A stretch of 64,000 nt of DNA. It comes from Oleidesulfovibrio sp047973035. Its GTDB lineage: Bacteria > Desulfobacterota > Desulfovibrionia > Desulfovibrionales > Desulfovibrionaceae. The notes below the pieces were generated by a model that was not told the origin of the DNA, ran no database searches, and saw only the letters and a program-made list of their open reading frames with translations. Shown piece by piece: positions 35,714 to 44,821 of the stretch (position 1 is its first letter; the number at the start of each line of letters is the position of its first letter). The position numbers were made by a program, and so were the translations under genes. Location: assembly GCF_047973035.1 (NCBI RefSeq), contig NZ_JBKEBF010000032.1, positions 1-64,000 on the forward strand, in the 5' to 3' direction.

Positions 35714-36709
35714 TTACTGGCTGGAAGGCCCGTACCTGTGCCAGATGCGCCTTGCCAGACTGCGCAAAAGAGTTGCAGGACGAAAGCTGACTGGCTTCAG
35801 CTGGCGAGGGATTTCAAAATTTGCCGCTTCGAAATCCTCAGGTTTCAATAAAGGAAACATCAGGTCTGCTGCAAAAGCTCCAAGCGCTGACCGGCGTTGC
35901 AGCTCTGCCCACAAGGGCAAATCTTCTGCCTGAAGCTGCAGCACGCTGTACAAAGCCGTGTCCAGCGCAATGCAGCTTGTCGACGCCCCGATAAGCCCCA
36001 ACGAATACGGGTCCCCCCCTGAAGGGCCAGTACGATGCATACAAGTGATACCGTCCACAAGCGCCGCAGTGGGGGGCAACATCTCGTCCAGTTCCACAAT
36101 CATCGACTCGAAACGGTTTCCCCTGTCACCGTGCTTCGTATGTGCAATTGCTTTGCTGACGCCGGAAACGCATCCGAAAAGATTTTTCACAGCCAAAGTC
36201 AGCCTCATCTGGCTGTGCGCTTTGACTCTTGGCAGATTAAGCAGAGCATCAGACTCCAGCGCAAGTCGCGCAATACCGATGCTAATTCCAGAAGGCAATA
36301 TACAGGAAATCGGGCTATCCAATGTGACAACCGGCGCATCCAGCCCCTTCAGGGCCTCTAGCAGGCCGATGCTGTCCGCCACGCGCACGGCAGAACCAAA
36401 AGCAGGAGAATCCCCCACAGTTACGCGGGCTCCGCAAGCCTGCGCATATATTACGGCAGCTCGAACCACTTCAGGGTGCGTACAGCATAGCCCGTCAGCC
36501 TGAGCACGAAGGAGGTTGGGTTTGATAAGCAGCCTGCAACCGAACTCCGGCTTCCAGCCAGCAGCCTCTAGCGCATCCGCACAGGCTTTTTCCAACAACG
36601 GACGCGAGTAACTAGCACACCGTTGCAACGCCACGGCTATCGCTTCCCGCACCTTGTCTCCCGCCTGCCCATCATCCTTTCCAACTGCAGATTCAGCACG
36701 CTTATGCAT
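35714..36709 (-). CDS. DUF362-domain protein
   Basis: A 331-aa protein of the DUF362 family: LLIKPNLLRAQADGLCCTHPEVVRAAV (about 60-86), ARVTVGDSPAFGSA (about 95) and LPRVKAHSQMRLTLAVKNLFGC (about 178). Members are often fused to ferredoxin domains and annotated as putative Fe-S proteins; here no CxxCxxC motif follows, so this is the stand-alone form. Function unknown. AGGTGA precedes the ATG at 36709. It lies 33 bp downstream of the rhodanese/ferritin-like gene on the same strand, so the two are probably co-transcribed. Confidence 0.82.
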   Translation of the reverse strand: MHKRAESAVGKDDGQAGDKVREAIAVALQRCASYSRPLLEKACADALEAAGWKPEFGCRLLIKPNLLRAQADGLCCTHPEVVRAAVIYAQACGARVTVGDSPAFGSAVRVADSIGLLEALKGLDAPVVTLDSPISCILPSGISIGIARLALESDALLNLPRVKAHSQMRLTLAVKNLFGCVSGVSKAIAHTKHGDRGNRFESMIVELDEMLPPTAALVDGITCMHRTGPSGGDPYSLGLIGASTSCIALDTALYSVLQLQAEDLPLWAELQRRSALGAFAADLMFPLLKPEDFEAANFEIPRQLKPVSFRPATLLRSLARRIWHRYGPSSQ

Positions 36710-36742
36710 CAGTCACCTGTGTGTGATAACGCTGCATCAACA

Positions 36743-37681
36743 TTAATCCTTTTGAAACACGTCCATATGTTGCAATATTATTCGTGTATGTTGTTTTTCC
36801 TGCTGGGCCAGATCGGTAAACGCGTCTACAGCCTCAGCCAGATCAATCCCCGTTCCGAACATGGCAGGCTCGTCCTTCAGCTCTTTCTTCGGCTTTCCAT
36901 CGGCGTCACTAATAAAGGCTGAATTACGACGAATGGCGGCTCTGGCAGCCTCAAAGGCCAACGTCCTATATAAATCAAGCGCGTTAGATTCCACCTCCAG
37001 CGCCAGATCGGCAATTTCCATACAATCACCGGTGCTTGCTCCGCGTATCCACGGGTCCAACTCCTCCACACTAAGCCCGCCTTCAAGAACATTACCGCTA
37101 AGTTCATCAAAAAGCTCGGTAAAGGGCTTCACATCCGGCATCTGTTTTTTCAGATAGCTGTACACCACCCTGGCATGGGCTTCTTCCATGTTTACAAGCG
37201 TATCCATCAGAGAACAGACAGTCTCTCTGGATGCGGCTTCGCGAACCCGCGAATAGAGCAAATAAGCCGCTTTTTCCATGTCTATGGCACGAAGCAGGAG
37301 TTCCGCAATGCTTGAGACACCTTCAAACACCGCAATGCGTGGTACATCCGCTACTGCCAGCCCTTCCCACGCCATAATTCCGCCAGAAAGATTATAAAGC
37401 TGCCCCCGCAGCAGACCGCTTTCTTCAGCCAGCAGGGCTGCAGCAGTAGACCGCCCGCCGGAGTGACAATAAAAAACATACTCGCGTTCAGGGTCGAGGT
37501 CATGCAGACGTGATTCCAGTTCCGCAACCGGTATCAGCACAGCACCGGGGATGTGCCCCTGACGGAATTCCGCTTCATGGCGCACATCCACAATCAGATA
37601 CTCTGCTTCATTTTTCCGGTTGATAAGCGTTCGTAAATCGTATGGCGTAATAGTACGGGCTCTTCTGACAGACGAAAACAT
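36743..37681 (-). CDS. Rhodanese - ferritin-like (rubrerythrin-type) fusion
   Basis: The 312-aa protein has an N-terminal rhodanese domain (about 5-110) with the active-site loop YCHSGGRST, so Cys is present and sulfurtransferase activity is possible. A C-terminal ferritin-like four-helix domain follows, with the iron-ligand pattern DMEKAAYLLYSRV and MEEAHARVVYSYLKK. Rhodanese-rubrerythrin fusions occur in anaerobes and are presumed to act in sulfide or oxidative stress handling. The frame extends to 37774, but the ATG at 37681 follows GGGAG and begins at the domain. A long linker near 255-275 is rich in Lys/Glu. Confidence 0.85.
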   Translation of the reverse strand: MFSSVRRARTITPYDLRTLINRKNEAEYLIVDVRHEAEFRQGHIPGAVLIPVAELESRLHDLDPEREYVFYCHSGGRSTAAALLAEESGLLRGQLYNLSGGIMAWEGLAVADVPRIAVFEGVSSIAELLLRAIDMEKAAYLLYSRVREAASRETVCSLMDTLVNMEEAHARVVYSYLKKQMPDVKPFTELFDELSGNVLEGGLSVEELDPWIRGASTGDCMEIADLALEVESNALDLYRTLAFEAARAAIRRNSAFISDADGKPKKELKDEPAMFGTGIDLAEAVDAFTDLAQQEKQHTRIILQHMDVFQKD

Positions 37682-37830
37682 AAGCTCCCTCGCTGTACCC
37701 TGAGAATGACAACGGGCATAAGTTGCTATCAAAAACAACATGAACACAACAGCACGTAACTGCAATAATAGCACAGTTCGACCCTGTATTCCTCTATAAG
37801 AAATAAATCAAAAAAATTTCATTTTTCTTG

Positions 37831-37859
37831 TTGACACCACCGCCCTACCGACGTAAACA
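37831..37859 (+). promoter_or_regulatory. Sigma-70 promoter of tRNA-Pro
   Basis: TTGACA (37831-37836), a 17-bp spacer and TAAACA (37854-37859), placing the start of transcription about 8 bp before the tRNA. Confidence 0.8.
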
Positions 37860-37874
37860 CCTCTCTCGCGACGT

Positions 37875-37951
37875 CGGGATGTAGCGCAGTTTGGGAGCGC
37901 ACTTGAATGGGGTTCAAGGGGTCGAAGGTTCAAATCCTTTCATCCCGACCA
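37875..37951 (+). tRNA. tRNA-Pro (GGG)
   Basis: The 77-nt gene folds as a full cloverleaf: acceptor stem 37875-37881/37941-37947, GTAGCGCAG D-arm, anticodon stem CTTGA/TCAAG enclosing ATGGGGT with anticodon GGG, T-arm with GGTTCAAATCC, and an encoded CCA end at 37949-37951. Confidence 0.97.
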
Positions 37952-37966
37952 TACGCTTAAACCCCA

Positions 37967-38002
37967 CAGCCCCTCGAATGAAAATTCGGGGGGCTGATTT
38001 TT
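37967..38002 (+). terminator. Terminator after tRNA-Pro
   Basis: A 13-bp stem (37967-37979/37984-37996, one G-T pair) followed by ATTTTTAA. Confidence 0.85.
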
Positions 38003-38132
38003 AATCCCGACTTATACGACTGTTATAGTCGCTAAGGCTTTCGACGAAGCTCCCGCGGCAATACTGCCAGCTGGTTGAGCGTGCCGGAAAAATACGGCGC
38101 TAACGCTAAAGATAGCCAAAGCATATAATGGT

Positions 38133-38208
<76 letters not shown>

Positions 38209-38215
38209 CAACTTC

Positions 38216-38252
38216 AAAATCCCCTGCTTATGAAATAGGCAGGGGATTTTTC
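38216..38252 (+). terminator. Terminator after tRNA-Thr
   Basis: A perfect 12-bp stem (38216-38227/38239-38250) running into TTTTTT, 8 bp after the tRNA. Confidence 0.9.
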
Positions 38253-38428
38253 TTATCGGTGTGCACTTTCAGTTGTTGCAAACGCCGTCCACGCACATGT
38301 TCGGGCCGGAACCAGCCCGCCTGTCAGCAGGCATACTACCCGCCTTTTTGCACTCCGCCCTATGGCAACATCGCTGGACACCGTGCCCATTGCGACGCAG
38401 CAGCCCAACACTCCCCGCTCAAACCAGC

Positions 38429-40346
38429 CTACACGGAATATGCAAGGGCCACCTGTTGTTGCAGCACCCTTGCAAGCTCTTCATGCCGTTGCACCTGACC
38501 GTTTCCGGCGGCATAAAACTCCTCAAGGCTCTTCAACAAGTCTGGAACGTTCTCCGGCGGAAGCTCTCTGGAAAAATACCACCCCTGAAACATTGAACAT
38601 CCGAGGGCGGTAATCCACTGCAGGTCTTCTGTAGTTTCAACCCCTTCGCACAGCAGCTCCGTATTAAAAACGTCACTGATTCCTTTGATAAAACGCAGGA
38701 TACCGCCTACATGCAGATTGGCAGAAGCACCATGAACATAAAGCCGGTCTGCCTTTAAGCGCTCAAACGGAATGTCCCTGATAGTGCTGAGGTTTGATAC
38801 ACCGGTGCCGAAATCATCAATAGCGACCTTGAGGCCAAGGTGATGCAGCTCCTGTATGCGCGTTGCCACTTTCTTCGGATCTTCTGAAAAGCCACTCTCT
38901 GTCATTTCAAGTTCAACAAGCTCCGGAGGCACCTTGTAATATGCCAGACTCGTCCGCAGCCTTTGTAATAAGTCAGGATTTGACACGCTCATTCTGGAAA
39001 GATTCACGGCCACAGGGACAACATTCAGGCCTTCATCCATCCAGTTTCGCAAATTACGGCATGTTTCATCGAACATCAGTATGTCAATTTCGTAGATTAA
39101 GCCGCTTTGTTCTGCAGGCTGAATGAATTTATTCGGCCCGATCAGGCCCAGCTTAGGACACCGAAGGCGCGCCAGTGCTTCAAAGCCGATTAGGCGGCCT
39201 GTACTGGTATCAACCTGAGGCTGATAATATGGAATGAAATTACGATTGCGCAGATACTCGGGGAGTTGCTTTATAAACTCAACGTGCTTCACTATCTGAT
39301 GGGCCTGACTGTCAAAAAATGTCAGGACAGTAGCAGGCGGAATCTCTTCCGCACGGCTGGCAGCAGCCGAAGCCTGGTCCAGCAAGGCAGAAGCCCCCCG
39401 CCCTGAATCCGGAAAATGAGAAACCCCGACGGAGGTACTCAAATGCAGCATACTGCCGCTTACTTCCACGGGATACGAAAGGGAGAGCACCAACTCTTTC
39501 AGCAGGCTATCTGCAACAAACGTATTTTCGAACAACGCAAAAGCAATATCGTCATTCTCCAGATGGGCCAGCAGATTATGCTCGCCCACCCATTCCTGCA
39601 ATCTGGCAGTCAGCTTGTGCAGCAACTCTTCACTTGTATTTGAGCCATATGCGGTATTGATCAGGTGCAGGTTGTGTATCTTTATGCACCCGATGACTGC
39701 GTTTTTCTTCTGCATCCTGCTCAGGCATTTACCTTCTGCAGTCCGGCGCGAACAACTGGCAAGGCGGCACGTTTCGCTACCTTCCTGCTGGTTTAAAGCG
39801 CACTGCAGGTTGCTGACAAAAGCACCTCTGTTGGGCAGCCCTGTCACTGCATTCTGATACCGCATTTCAAGCAGGCGGACGACCTGTCCTGCAAGCCCCC
39901 GCATGGCATTGCGCTGGTCTTCTGTCAGCTCATTCTCAGCCTGCCCCATCACCCATAATGTGCCAAGATTATAGCCTCTATGCCCGATAAGATTTGCAGC
40001 GGCATAAAAACGGATGTCGGGTGCAGAGCACACAAGAGGATTCCCTGCAAACCTTTCGTCTTGCAGGGTGTTCGGCACAATAAACATATCTTCGCTGGAC
40101 TCCACAGCGTAAGAACAAAACGCGCCTTCACGTTCCAGCCATGCCACATCAACCCCTACCCGGCCTTTCAGCCACACTCTGTTATTATCTACCAGACTGA
40201 CACCGCCGAAAGGCATTTCCGGTAAACAACATTGCTATCTTTGCGATATCACAGAATGCCTCTTCTTTTTCGTCCAGTACCACTCCGTAGTGTGAGAGTT
40301 CCTTCAGGCGAAATTTTTCATCCGGCACCAACTGTTCACTGTTCAT
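38429..40346 (-). pseudogene. GAF-GGDEF-EAL protein, split by a one-base frameshift
   Basis: An ATG at 40346 with GAGGTGA opens MNSEQLVPDEKFRLKELSHY and reads the start of a GAF domain, but stops at 40185. The rest of the GAF domain (MPFGGVSLVDNNRVWLKGRV) continues in another frame from 40216 to 38429. Removing one A from the AAA run at 40216-40218 joins the two into a 638-aa protein: GAF (about 20-165), a degenerate GGDEF domain (LENDD where GGDEF should be) and an intact EAL phosphodiesterase domain (GFEALARL). It is therefore a likely c-di-GMP phosphodiesterase gene disabled by a point indel, or an assembly error. The 595-aa piece might still be made from the internal ATG. Confidence 0.8.
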
Positions 40347-41024
40347 CGTTCACCTCACAAGTACAACCGGTAAGCGCCCTTCCCCTTGGCTTACTGAACA
40401 CGTCCGGCATGATAGTCCGGTTGTGGCTTCGCTTGTTGCAGCACCTGATAAATGATGAGAAAATTCTACAGCCTGAAATATCATTCAGTAACTTATAACC
40501 TTATGGTCAGCAGCAGATGCGCGTAACGTCACGGCAATTTCATACGACGCCTCATAGCCCGTCCCTCATGGATAACAACATGTACACATTGAATAAAAAG
40601 CAGAGGCCGCAGCGTATACTGCGGCCTCTGCAACAGGTTACAAGTATGCTTTCGTGACAGGACATCACACTAACAAAACAAGGTAACATACTATTCTCAT
40701 AGCATTATCCTTTCTAAATCATCACTTCTGCACGCCAGCCTATAATAATATTTCTCATTGCCATCCGGTAACAACACCTGCTCAAAACAGGTAAAGCATC
40801 CCCGTATCCAGCGAGTATGTGCCTGAAGGTGGTCTGCTATCAGTCAGGGAACCGCTACTTGAAACCATGCGGCAACAACCCGTATTCTTACTGTATCATT
40901 CAAGAAAATCACACACAGCACCATGGATACCCCTAACAACATACCGAGCCAGCCTGTTTTTCGATACCCTTAAGTAACGTCAGAGCTCCTTACGACTTCA
41001 CGACAACTCAGCTCCGTTTTTTAT
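40347..41024. other. Long gene-free spacer
   Basis: About 680 bp between the GAF-GGDEF-EAL gene and nagB, both on the minus strand. Apart from the terminator at 40596-40631 and the RBS of the downstream gene near 40350, I see no gene, RNA or repeat. The region 40640-41020 is AT-rich without credible reading frames. Confidence 0.5.
40596..40631 (-). terminator. Terminator for minus-strand transcription (after nagB)
   Basis: A perfect 13-bp stem (40600-40612/40619-40631) followed on the minus strand by TTTTT. It is about 390 bp past the nagB stop codon, so nagB mRNA may have a long 3' region or the terminator may serve an unrecognised transcript. Confidence 0.75.
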
Positions 41025-41819
41025 CTACTTAGGGTCAGCAAGGTTCTCCGCCTCTATCTGCTGAAAGTACCGTAACGTTTTTACCTTCAGTTCCATCGTG
41101 GCGGCCTCGTCGCATACCATTATGGCTTTCCGGTGCAGTTGCAGGGCCGAAACAGTCCATAAATGGTTTACACCTTTTTCCACTGCGTAGTGAACGGCCA
41201 GAGCCTTGCTCATGCCTGACGCAAGAATAATGACTTCGTGTGCATCCAGCACCGTCCCCACACCTACCGTCAGTGCAAAGCGGGGTACTTCATCGATTCC
41301 GGCAAAAAAACGTGAATTCGCAGCACGGGTTTCTTCTGTAAGCGTTTTAAGCCGCGTACGAGATGCCAGAGAAGATGCAGGCTCATTAAAAGCAATGTGC
41401 CCGTCAGTGCCTACCCCGCCCACAAAAATATGCACCCCGCCGCAGCTATGTATCTTCTGTTCATAAGCGGCGCACTCACCCTCAAGATCATCCGCATTTC
41501 CGTTCAACAGATTGACATTCTGCAATGAAATGTCGATGTGATTAAAAAAGTTCTCATGCATATAGTGCTTGTAGCTTTGCGAATGGCCTTCCGGCAGTCC
41601 CACGTATTCATCCATATTAAACGTGACCACATTCGCAAAGCTCACCTCGCCTGCCTGATATAATCTGATAAGTTCCCTGTACATTTCCAGCGGAGTACTG
41701 CCCGTCGGAAGCCCCAGCACAAAAGGTTTATCCGGCTGAGGTGCAAACGTTCTGATTGCACGGGCAATGTACCGTGCTGCCCACCATCCGGGACTGTCAT
41801 GAACAGGTATCAATCTCAT
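41025..41819 (-). CDS. nagB: Glucosamine-6-phosphate deaminase
   Basis: A 264-aa NagB (E. coli 266). It converts glucosamine-6-phosphate to fructose-6-phosphate and ammonia. Seen are GLPTGSTPLEMYRELI (about 35), FNMDEYVGLPEGHSQSYKHY with the catalytic Asp (about 70) and GGVGTDGHIAFNEPASSL (about 133). TAGGAGC precedes the ATG at 41819. No nagA, PTS or chitobiose genes are adjacent, so the gene stands alone; it may recycle amino sugars from cell wall or scavenging. Confidence 0.95.
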   Translation of the reverse strand: MRLIPVHDSPGWWAARYIARAIRTFAPQPDKPFVLGLPTGSTPLEMYRELIRLYQAGEVSFANVVTFNMDEYVGLPEGHSQSYKHYMHENFFNHIDISLQNVNLLNGNADDLEGECAAYEQKIHSCGGVHIFVGGVGTDGHIAFNEPASSLASRTRLKTLTEETRAANSRFFAGIDEVPRFALTVGVGTVLDAHEVIILASGMSKALAVHYAVEKGVNHLWTVSALQLHRKAIMVCDEAATMELKVKTLRYFQQIEAENLADPK

Positions 41820-42208
41820 ATCAAGCTCCTAGGTCTTCATGAATGGTCGTACAACATATGAATTCTACTATAGTAATATCCTGCTATTCCACAAACAGTA
41901 TTCTTTTGCAGCCATCACTGAATACAGCGTTCCGACCATATCGCATGCTTTGCGCCCGCAAAGGTCCGTCCTTACCGCCACCGGAGTACATTTGTCTGCC
42001 CTGCATTTTTGGAGCAACGCGTTTCCGGCATGGTCACTGTACAATCATGCACTTCTCATAGATAAAACAAATATATTTTGTACATAGCACTGGCGATTAT
42101 CTATTTGCCGACATGCGCCGGTACGCATATTGTCCCAACATATTATCAGGTTGCTCACTGTATTTTACCCACCACAGGCAACGCACATCTAGATCAGGGA
42201 GAATCACC
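41820..42208. other. Divergent spacer between nagB and pstS
   Basis: About 390 bp. It holds a possible nagB promoter (41867-41894, minus) and the pstS RBS AGGGAG near 42197-42202. No pho-box-like direct repeat of the enterobacterial type was recognised upstream of pstS. Confidence 0.5.
41867..41894 (-). promoter_or_regulatory. Possible sigma-70 promoter of nagB
   Basis: On the minus strand TTGTGG (41894-41889), a 16-bp spacer and TATAGT (41872-41867), about 47 bp upstream of the ATG. Confidence 0.35.
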
Positions 42209-43042
42209 ATGCTTCGTTCCATTCGTACGTTATTTATGTCGTGCCTTTGCATCATGCTTACAGCAGTCATGGCACATGCGGCTCCTCTGGATGCCTTTAA
42301 AGGGCAAAAGGGAACAATTGATATTGCAGGCGGAACAGCGCACATCCCCGTCATGAAAGAGGCTGCCAAGCGCATTATGATCGCGAATCCTGAAATCCGT
42401 ATCAGCATTGCAGCTGGCGGCTCCGGCGTCGGGGTACAAAAGGCCGGTGAAGGGCTGGTAGATATCGGCAACACCGGTCGCGCTCTTTCTGATAAAGAAG
42501 TGGAAAAGTACGGCCTTGTCAGCTTCCCCTTTGCTGTTGACGGTGTAGCACTGGTAATCAACCCGCAAAATGGCGTTAATGAACTTACTTCTGCACAGGT
42601 TCAGGCTATTTTTGCCGGTAAAGTGACCAATTGGAATGAAGTTGGCGGCGCAGATCAGGCCATCAACCTGTACACCAGAGACGAAGCCAGCGGCACGAGA
42701 GAAGTTTTTTATAAAAAGCTGCTTGCAAAAGGTGACATCGCCATGTCCGCCAACGTTGTACCTTCCAACGGCGCCATGAAAACTGCAGTGGCTCAGGACC
42801 CCGGTGCAATCGGCTACGTGGGTATCGGCCATATTGATACTTCCGTTAAAGCCCCTGTCGTGGACGGCATGACCGCCACTCAGGAAAATGCCGCCAACGG
42901 CAGCTACACCGTTACCCGCAAGCTGTATATGAACACCAAAGGCGAGCCTTCCGGTGTGGTGAAAGCATTCATTGAATATCTGTACACCCCCGAAGGCGCT
43001 GAAATCATCAGTGCCAGCGGATACATTCCCGTAGCAAAATAA
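42209..43042 (+). CDS. pstS: Phosphate ABC transporter, periplasmic binding protein
   Basis: This 277-aa protein starts MLRSIRTLFMSCLCIMLTAV, a signal peptide with likely cleavage after MAHA. The mature part has the phosphate-binding pattern of the short PstS branch: AAGGSGVGVQKAGEGLVDIG (about 72-91), YTRDEASGTREVFYKKLL (about 158) and AQDPGAIGYVGIGH. The frame opens at 42113, but the ATG at 42209 with AGGGAG gives the signal peptide. It is first in pstS-pstC-pstA-pstB-HAD, and pstC begins 1 bp after its stop. Confidence 0.93.
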   Translation: MLRSIRTLFMSCLCIMLTAVMAHAAPLDAFKGQKGTIDIAGGTAHIPVMKEAAKRIMIANPEIRISIAAGGSGVGVQKAGEGLVDIGNTGRALSDKEVEKYGLVSFPFAVDGVALVINPQNGVNELTSAQVQAIFAGKVTNWNEVGGADQAINLYTRDEASGTREVFYKKLLAKGDIAMSANVVPSNGAMKTAVAQDPGAIGYVGIGHIDTSVKAPVVDGMTATQENAANGSYTVTRKLYMNTKGEPSGVVKAFIEYLYTPEGAEIISASGYIPVAK

Positions 43043-43043
43043 C

Positions 43044-43898
43044 ATGGTCAGAACGCAAAGCCGTTGCGCACGCGTTGTGCTGGTTGCATCTGCAGCCACT
43101 GTTGCCACGGCTGTGGCAGCTATCTTCGGCTTTCTTATTGTTTTCGCCCTGCCCGTCTTTTCCGGCGGGCAGGGTCTTTCCATTCTGGGTGCTGTCTGGC
43201 ACCCCGCCAAAGGGCTGTATGGCATTATGCCCATGCTGGCTGCGACTGTCGGCCTCAGCCTGTCTGCACTGCTGATCGGCTGGCCGCTGGCGCTGGGAGT
43301 ATGCTGCTGTATACATGGTCTGGCCCCGCGCCCTGCAGGACGGGCATTGACCCTGCTCTTACGCGGTATGACCGCTTTTCCCACTGTGGTGTATGGGTTT
43401 GCAGCAGTGTTCCTGCTGGTTCCGGCCATGCGGGGAGTTGTAGGCGGTTCCGGATTCTGCATTGCCGCAGCGGCGCTGGTGTTATCGCTTGTTGCGCTGC
43501 CTACCATGGCTCTGGTGATGGATGCCGGTATGCAGCAGGCAGAAAACAGACTGCGCCTTAGCGGTGCCGCCATTGGCTTTACCCCCGCCCAGACGCTGGT
43601 ACATCTGGTTCTGCCCGCATGCAGAAAGAACTGCGCAGCCGCAGCCGTGCTTGGCTTCGGCAGAGCAATCGGTGATACGCTTATTCCCCTGATGCTGGCA
43701 GGTAACGCGCCGCAGTGGCCTCTGGCTCTTTCTGACAGCGTACGAGCTCTTACAGCCCATATCGGCCTTGTTATTGCCACAGACAGCAACAGCGCTTTGT
43801 ATAGTTCTGTATTCATAGCCGGTTGCCTTCTGCTGCTTTTCAACACCATCGTACAGCTGGCTCTGCGGGCTATTCTGAAATCCGGAGAACAGGCATGA
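43044..43898 (+). CDS. pstC: Phosphate ABC transporter permease PstC
   Basis: A 284-aa membrane protein with about six helices. The ABC-permease EAA-type loop is near GAAIGFTPAQTLVHLVLPACRK and LGFGRAIGDTLIPLMLAGNA (about 213). The N-terminus (MVRTQSRCARVVLVASAATV) leads into the first helix. It pairs with PstA to form the inner-membrane channel for phosphate. The ATG at 43044 has only a weak RBS and probably relies on coupling to pstS one base away. The stop overlaps the pstA start (ATGA). Confidence 0.9.
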   Translation: MVRTQSRCARVVLVASAATVATAVAAIFGFLIVFALPVFSGGQGLSILGAVWHPAKGLYGIMPMLAATVGLSLSALLIGWPLALGVCCCIHGLAPRPAGRALTLLLRGMTAFPTVVYGFAAVFLLVPAMRGVVGGSGFCIAAAALVLSLVALPTMALVMDAGMQQAENRLRLSGAAIGFTPAQTLVHLVLPACRKNCAAAAVLGFGRAIGDTLIPLMLAGNAPQWPLALSDSVRALTAHIGLVIATDSNSALYSSVFIAGCLLLLFNTIVQLALRAILKSGEQA

Positions 43899-44821
43899 GC
43901 AGCCCCATACGCAAAACAGCTTCTGCCCGTCCTGCCTTTGCTGTACGCACAATACATGTCCTCGCATGGCTGTCGGGGGTGCTTGTTCCCGCTGTCATCC
44001 TGACATTACTTGCTTTTCTGATCATACGCGGCAGCGGCGCCCTCGGGCTGACGCTTTTCTTCGGCGATACGCCGCCCTTTTACGCCATAACCGGCCGCCT
44101 GCCCGTCTGGGACGGTATCTGGCCTGCCTGTATCGGCACTATATCGCTGCTTGTTCTCACTATGGTGCTGGCGCTTGTCCCCGGCATCGGCTGCGGGGTG
44201 TATCTGGCCTGTTATGCTTCAGGCAAGGTCAAAGCTTCTCTGGGATTCTGCATCGACCTGCTGGCAGGCATACCTTCTGTGGTTATGGGGCTGTTCGGAT
44301 TTTTGCTGATGCTTGCCCTGCGCCGCACCATTACCCCAGATGCGGAACCTTCAATGCTGCTGGCGGCATCATGCCTTGCGCTGCTTGTTCTGCCTGTTCT
44401 TGTTTCCACCACACGCGGAACGCTGGAAGCCCTGCCGGACAGATTGCACCTGACAGCCAGCGCGCTGGGCATGGACACTTGGCAGGCTCTGCGCCATGTA
44501 TTGCTGCCTGCTTCAACACGGGGAATTCTCGGTGGAATCCTTCTTGCTGCAGGTCGCGCCGCAGAAGATACGGCAGTTATCATGCTGACAGGAGCCATTG
44601 CCAACGCGGGACTGCCGGCAGGGCTTACTTCACGTTTTGAAGCGCTGCCTTTTTCCATATTTTACAGAGCCTCACAGTATCGTGATGCAGCAGACCTTCA
44701 GCAAGGCTTTGCTACCACTCTTGTGTTGCTGGCCATATCTGTCAGCCTGCTTTCTGCCGCTGCCATGCTGCAAAAGAAGTTAGAAAAACAATGGCAAGGA
44801 CAGGGTAATGAACATCGCTGA
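43895..44821 (+). CDS. pstA: Phosphate ABC transporter permease PstA
   Basis: A 308-aa six-helix permease with the EAA-loop-like ASALGMDTWQALRHVLLPAST (about 190) and GRAAEDTAVIMLTGAIANAG (about 224). Partner of PstC. The frame is open from 43823, but the ATG at 43895 follows GGAGA and overlaps the pstC stop by four bases. Its 3' end overlaps pstB by 14 bp. Confidence 0.9.
   Translation: MSSPIRKTASARPAFAVRTIHVLAWLSGVLVPAVILTLLAFLIIRGSGALGLTLFFGDTPPFYAITGRLPVWDGIWPACIGTISLLVLTMVLALVPGIGCGVYLACYASGKVKASLGFCIDLLAGIPSVVMGLFGFLLMLALRRTITPDAEPSMLLAASCLALLVLPVLVSTTRGTLEALPDRLHLTASALGMDTWQALRHVLLPASTRGILGGILLAAGRAAEDTAVIMLTGAIANAGLPAGLTSRFEALPFSIFYRASQYRDAADLQQGFATTLVLLAISVSLLSAAAMLQKKLEKQWQGQGNEHR

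Noticed and set aside
38124..38129. Perfect TATAAT before tRNA-Thr
   Set aside because: It ends only 3 bp before the tRNA, so a start about 7 bp downstream would fall inside the mature tRNA, and no -35 is correctly placed.
42090..42208. Pho box upstream of pstS
   Set aside because: No pair of CTGTCAT-like direct repeats at 11-bp spacing was found. Desulfovibrio boxes may differ from the enterobacterial form.
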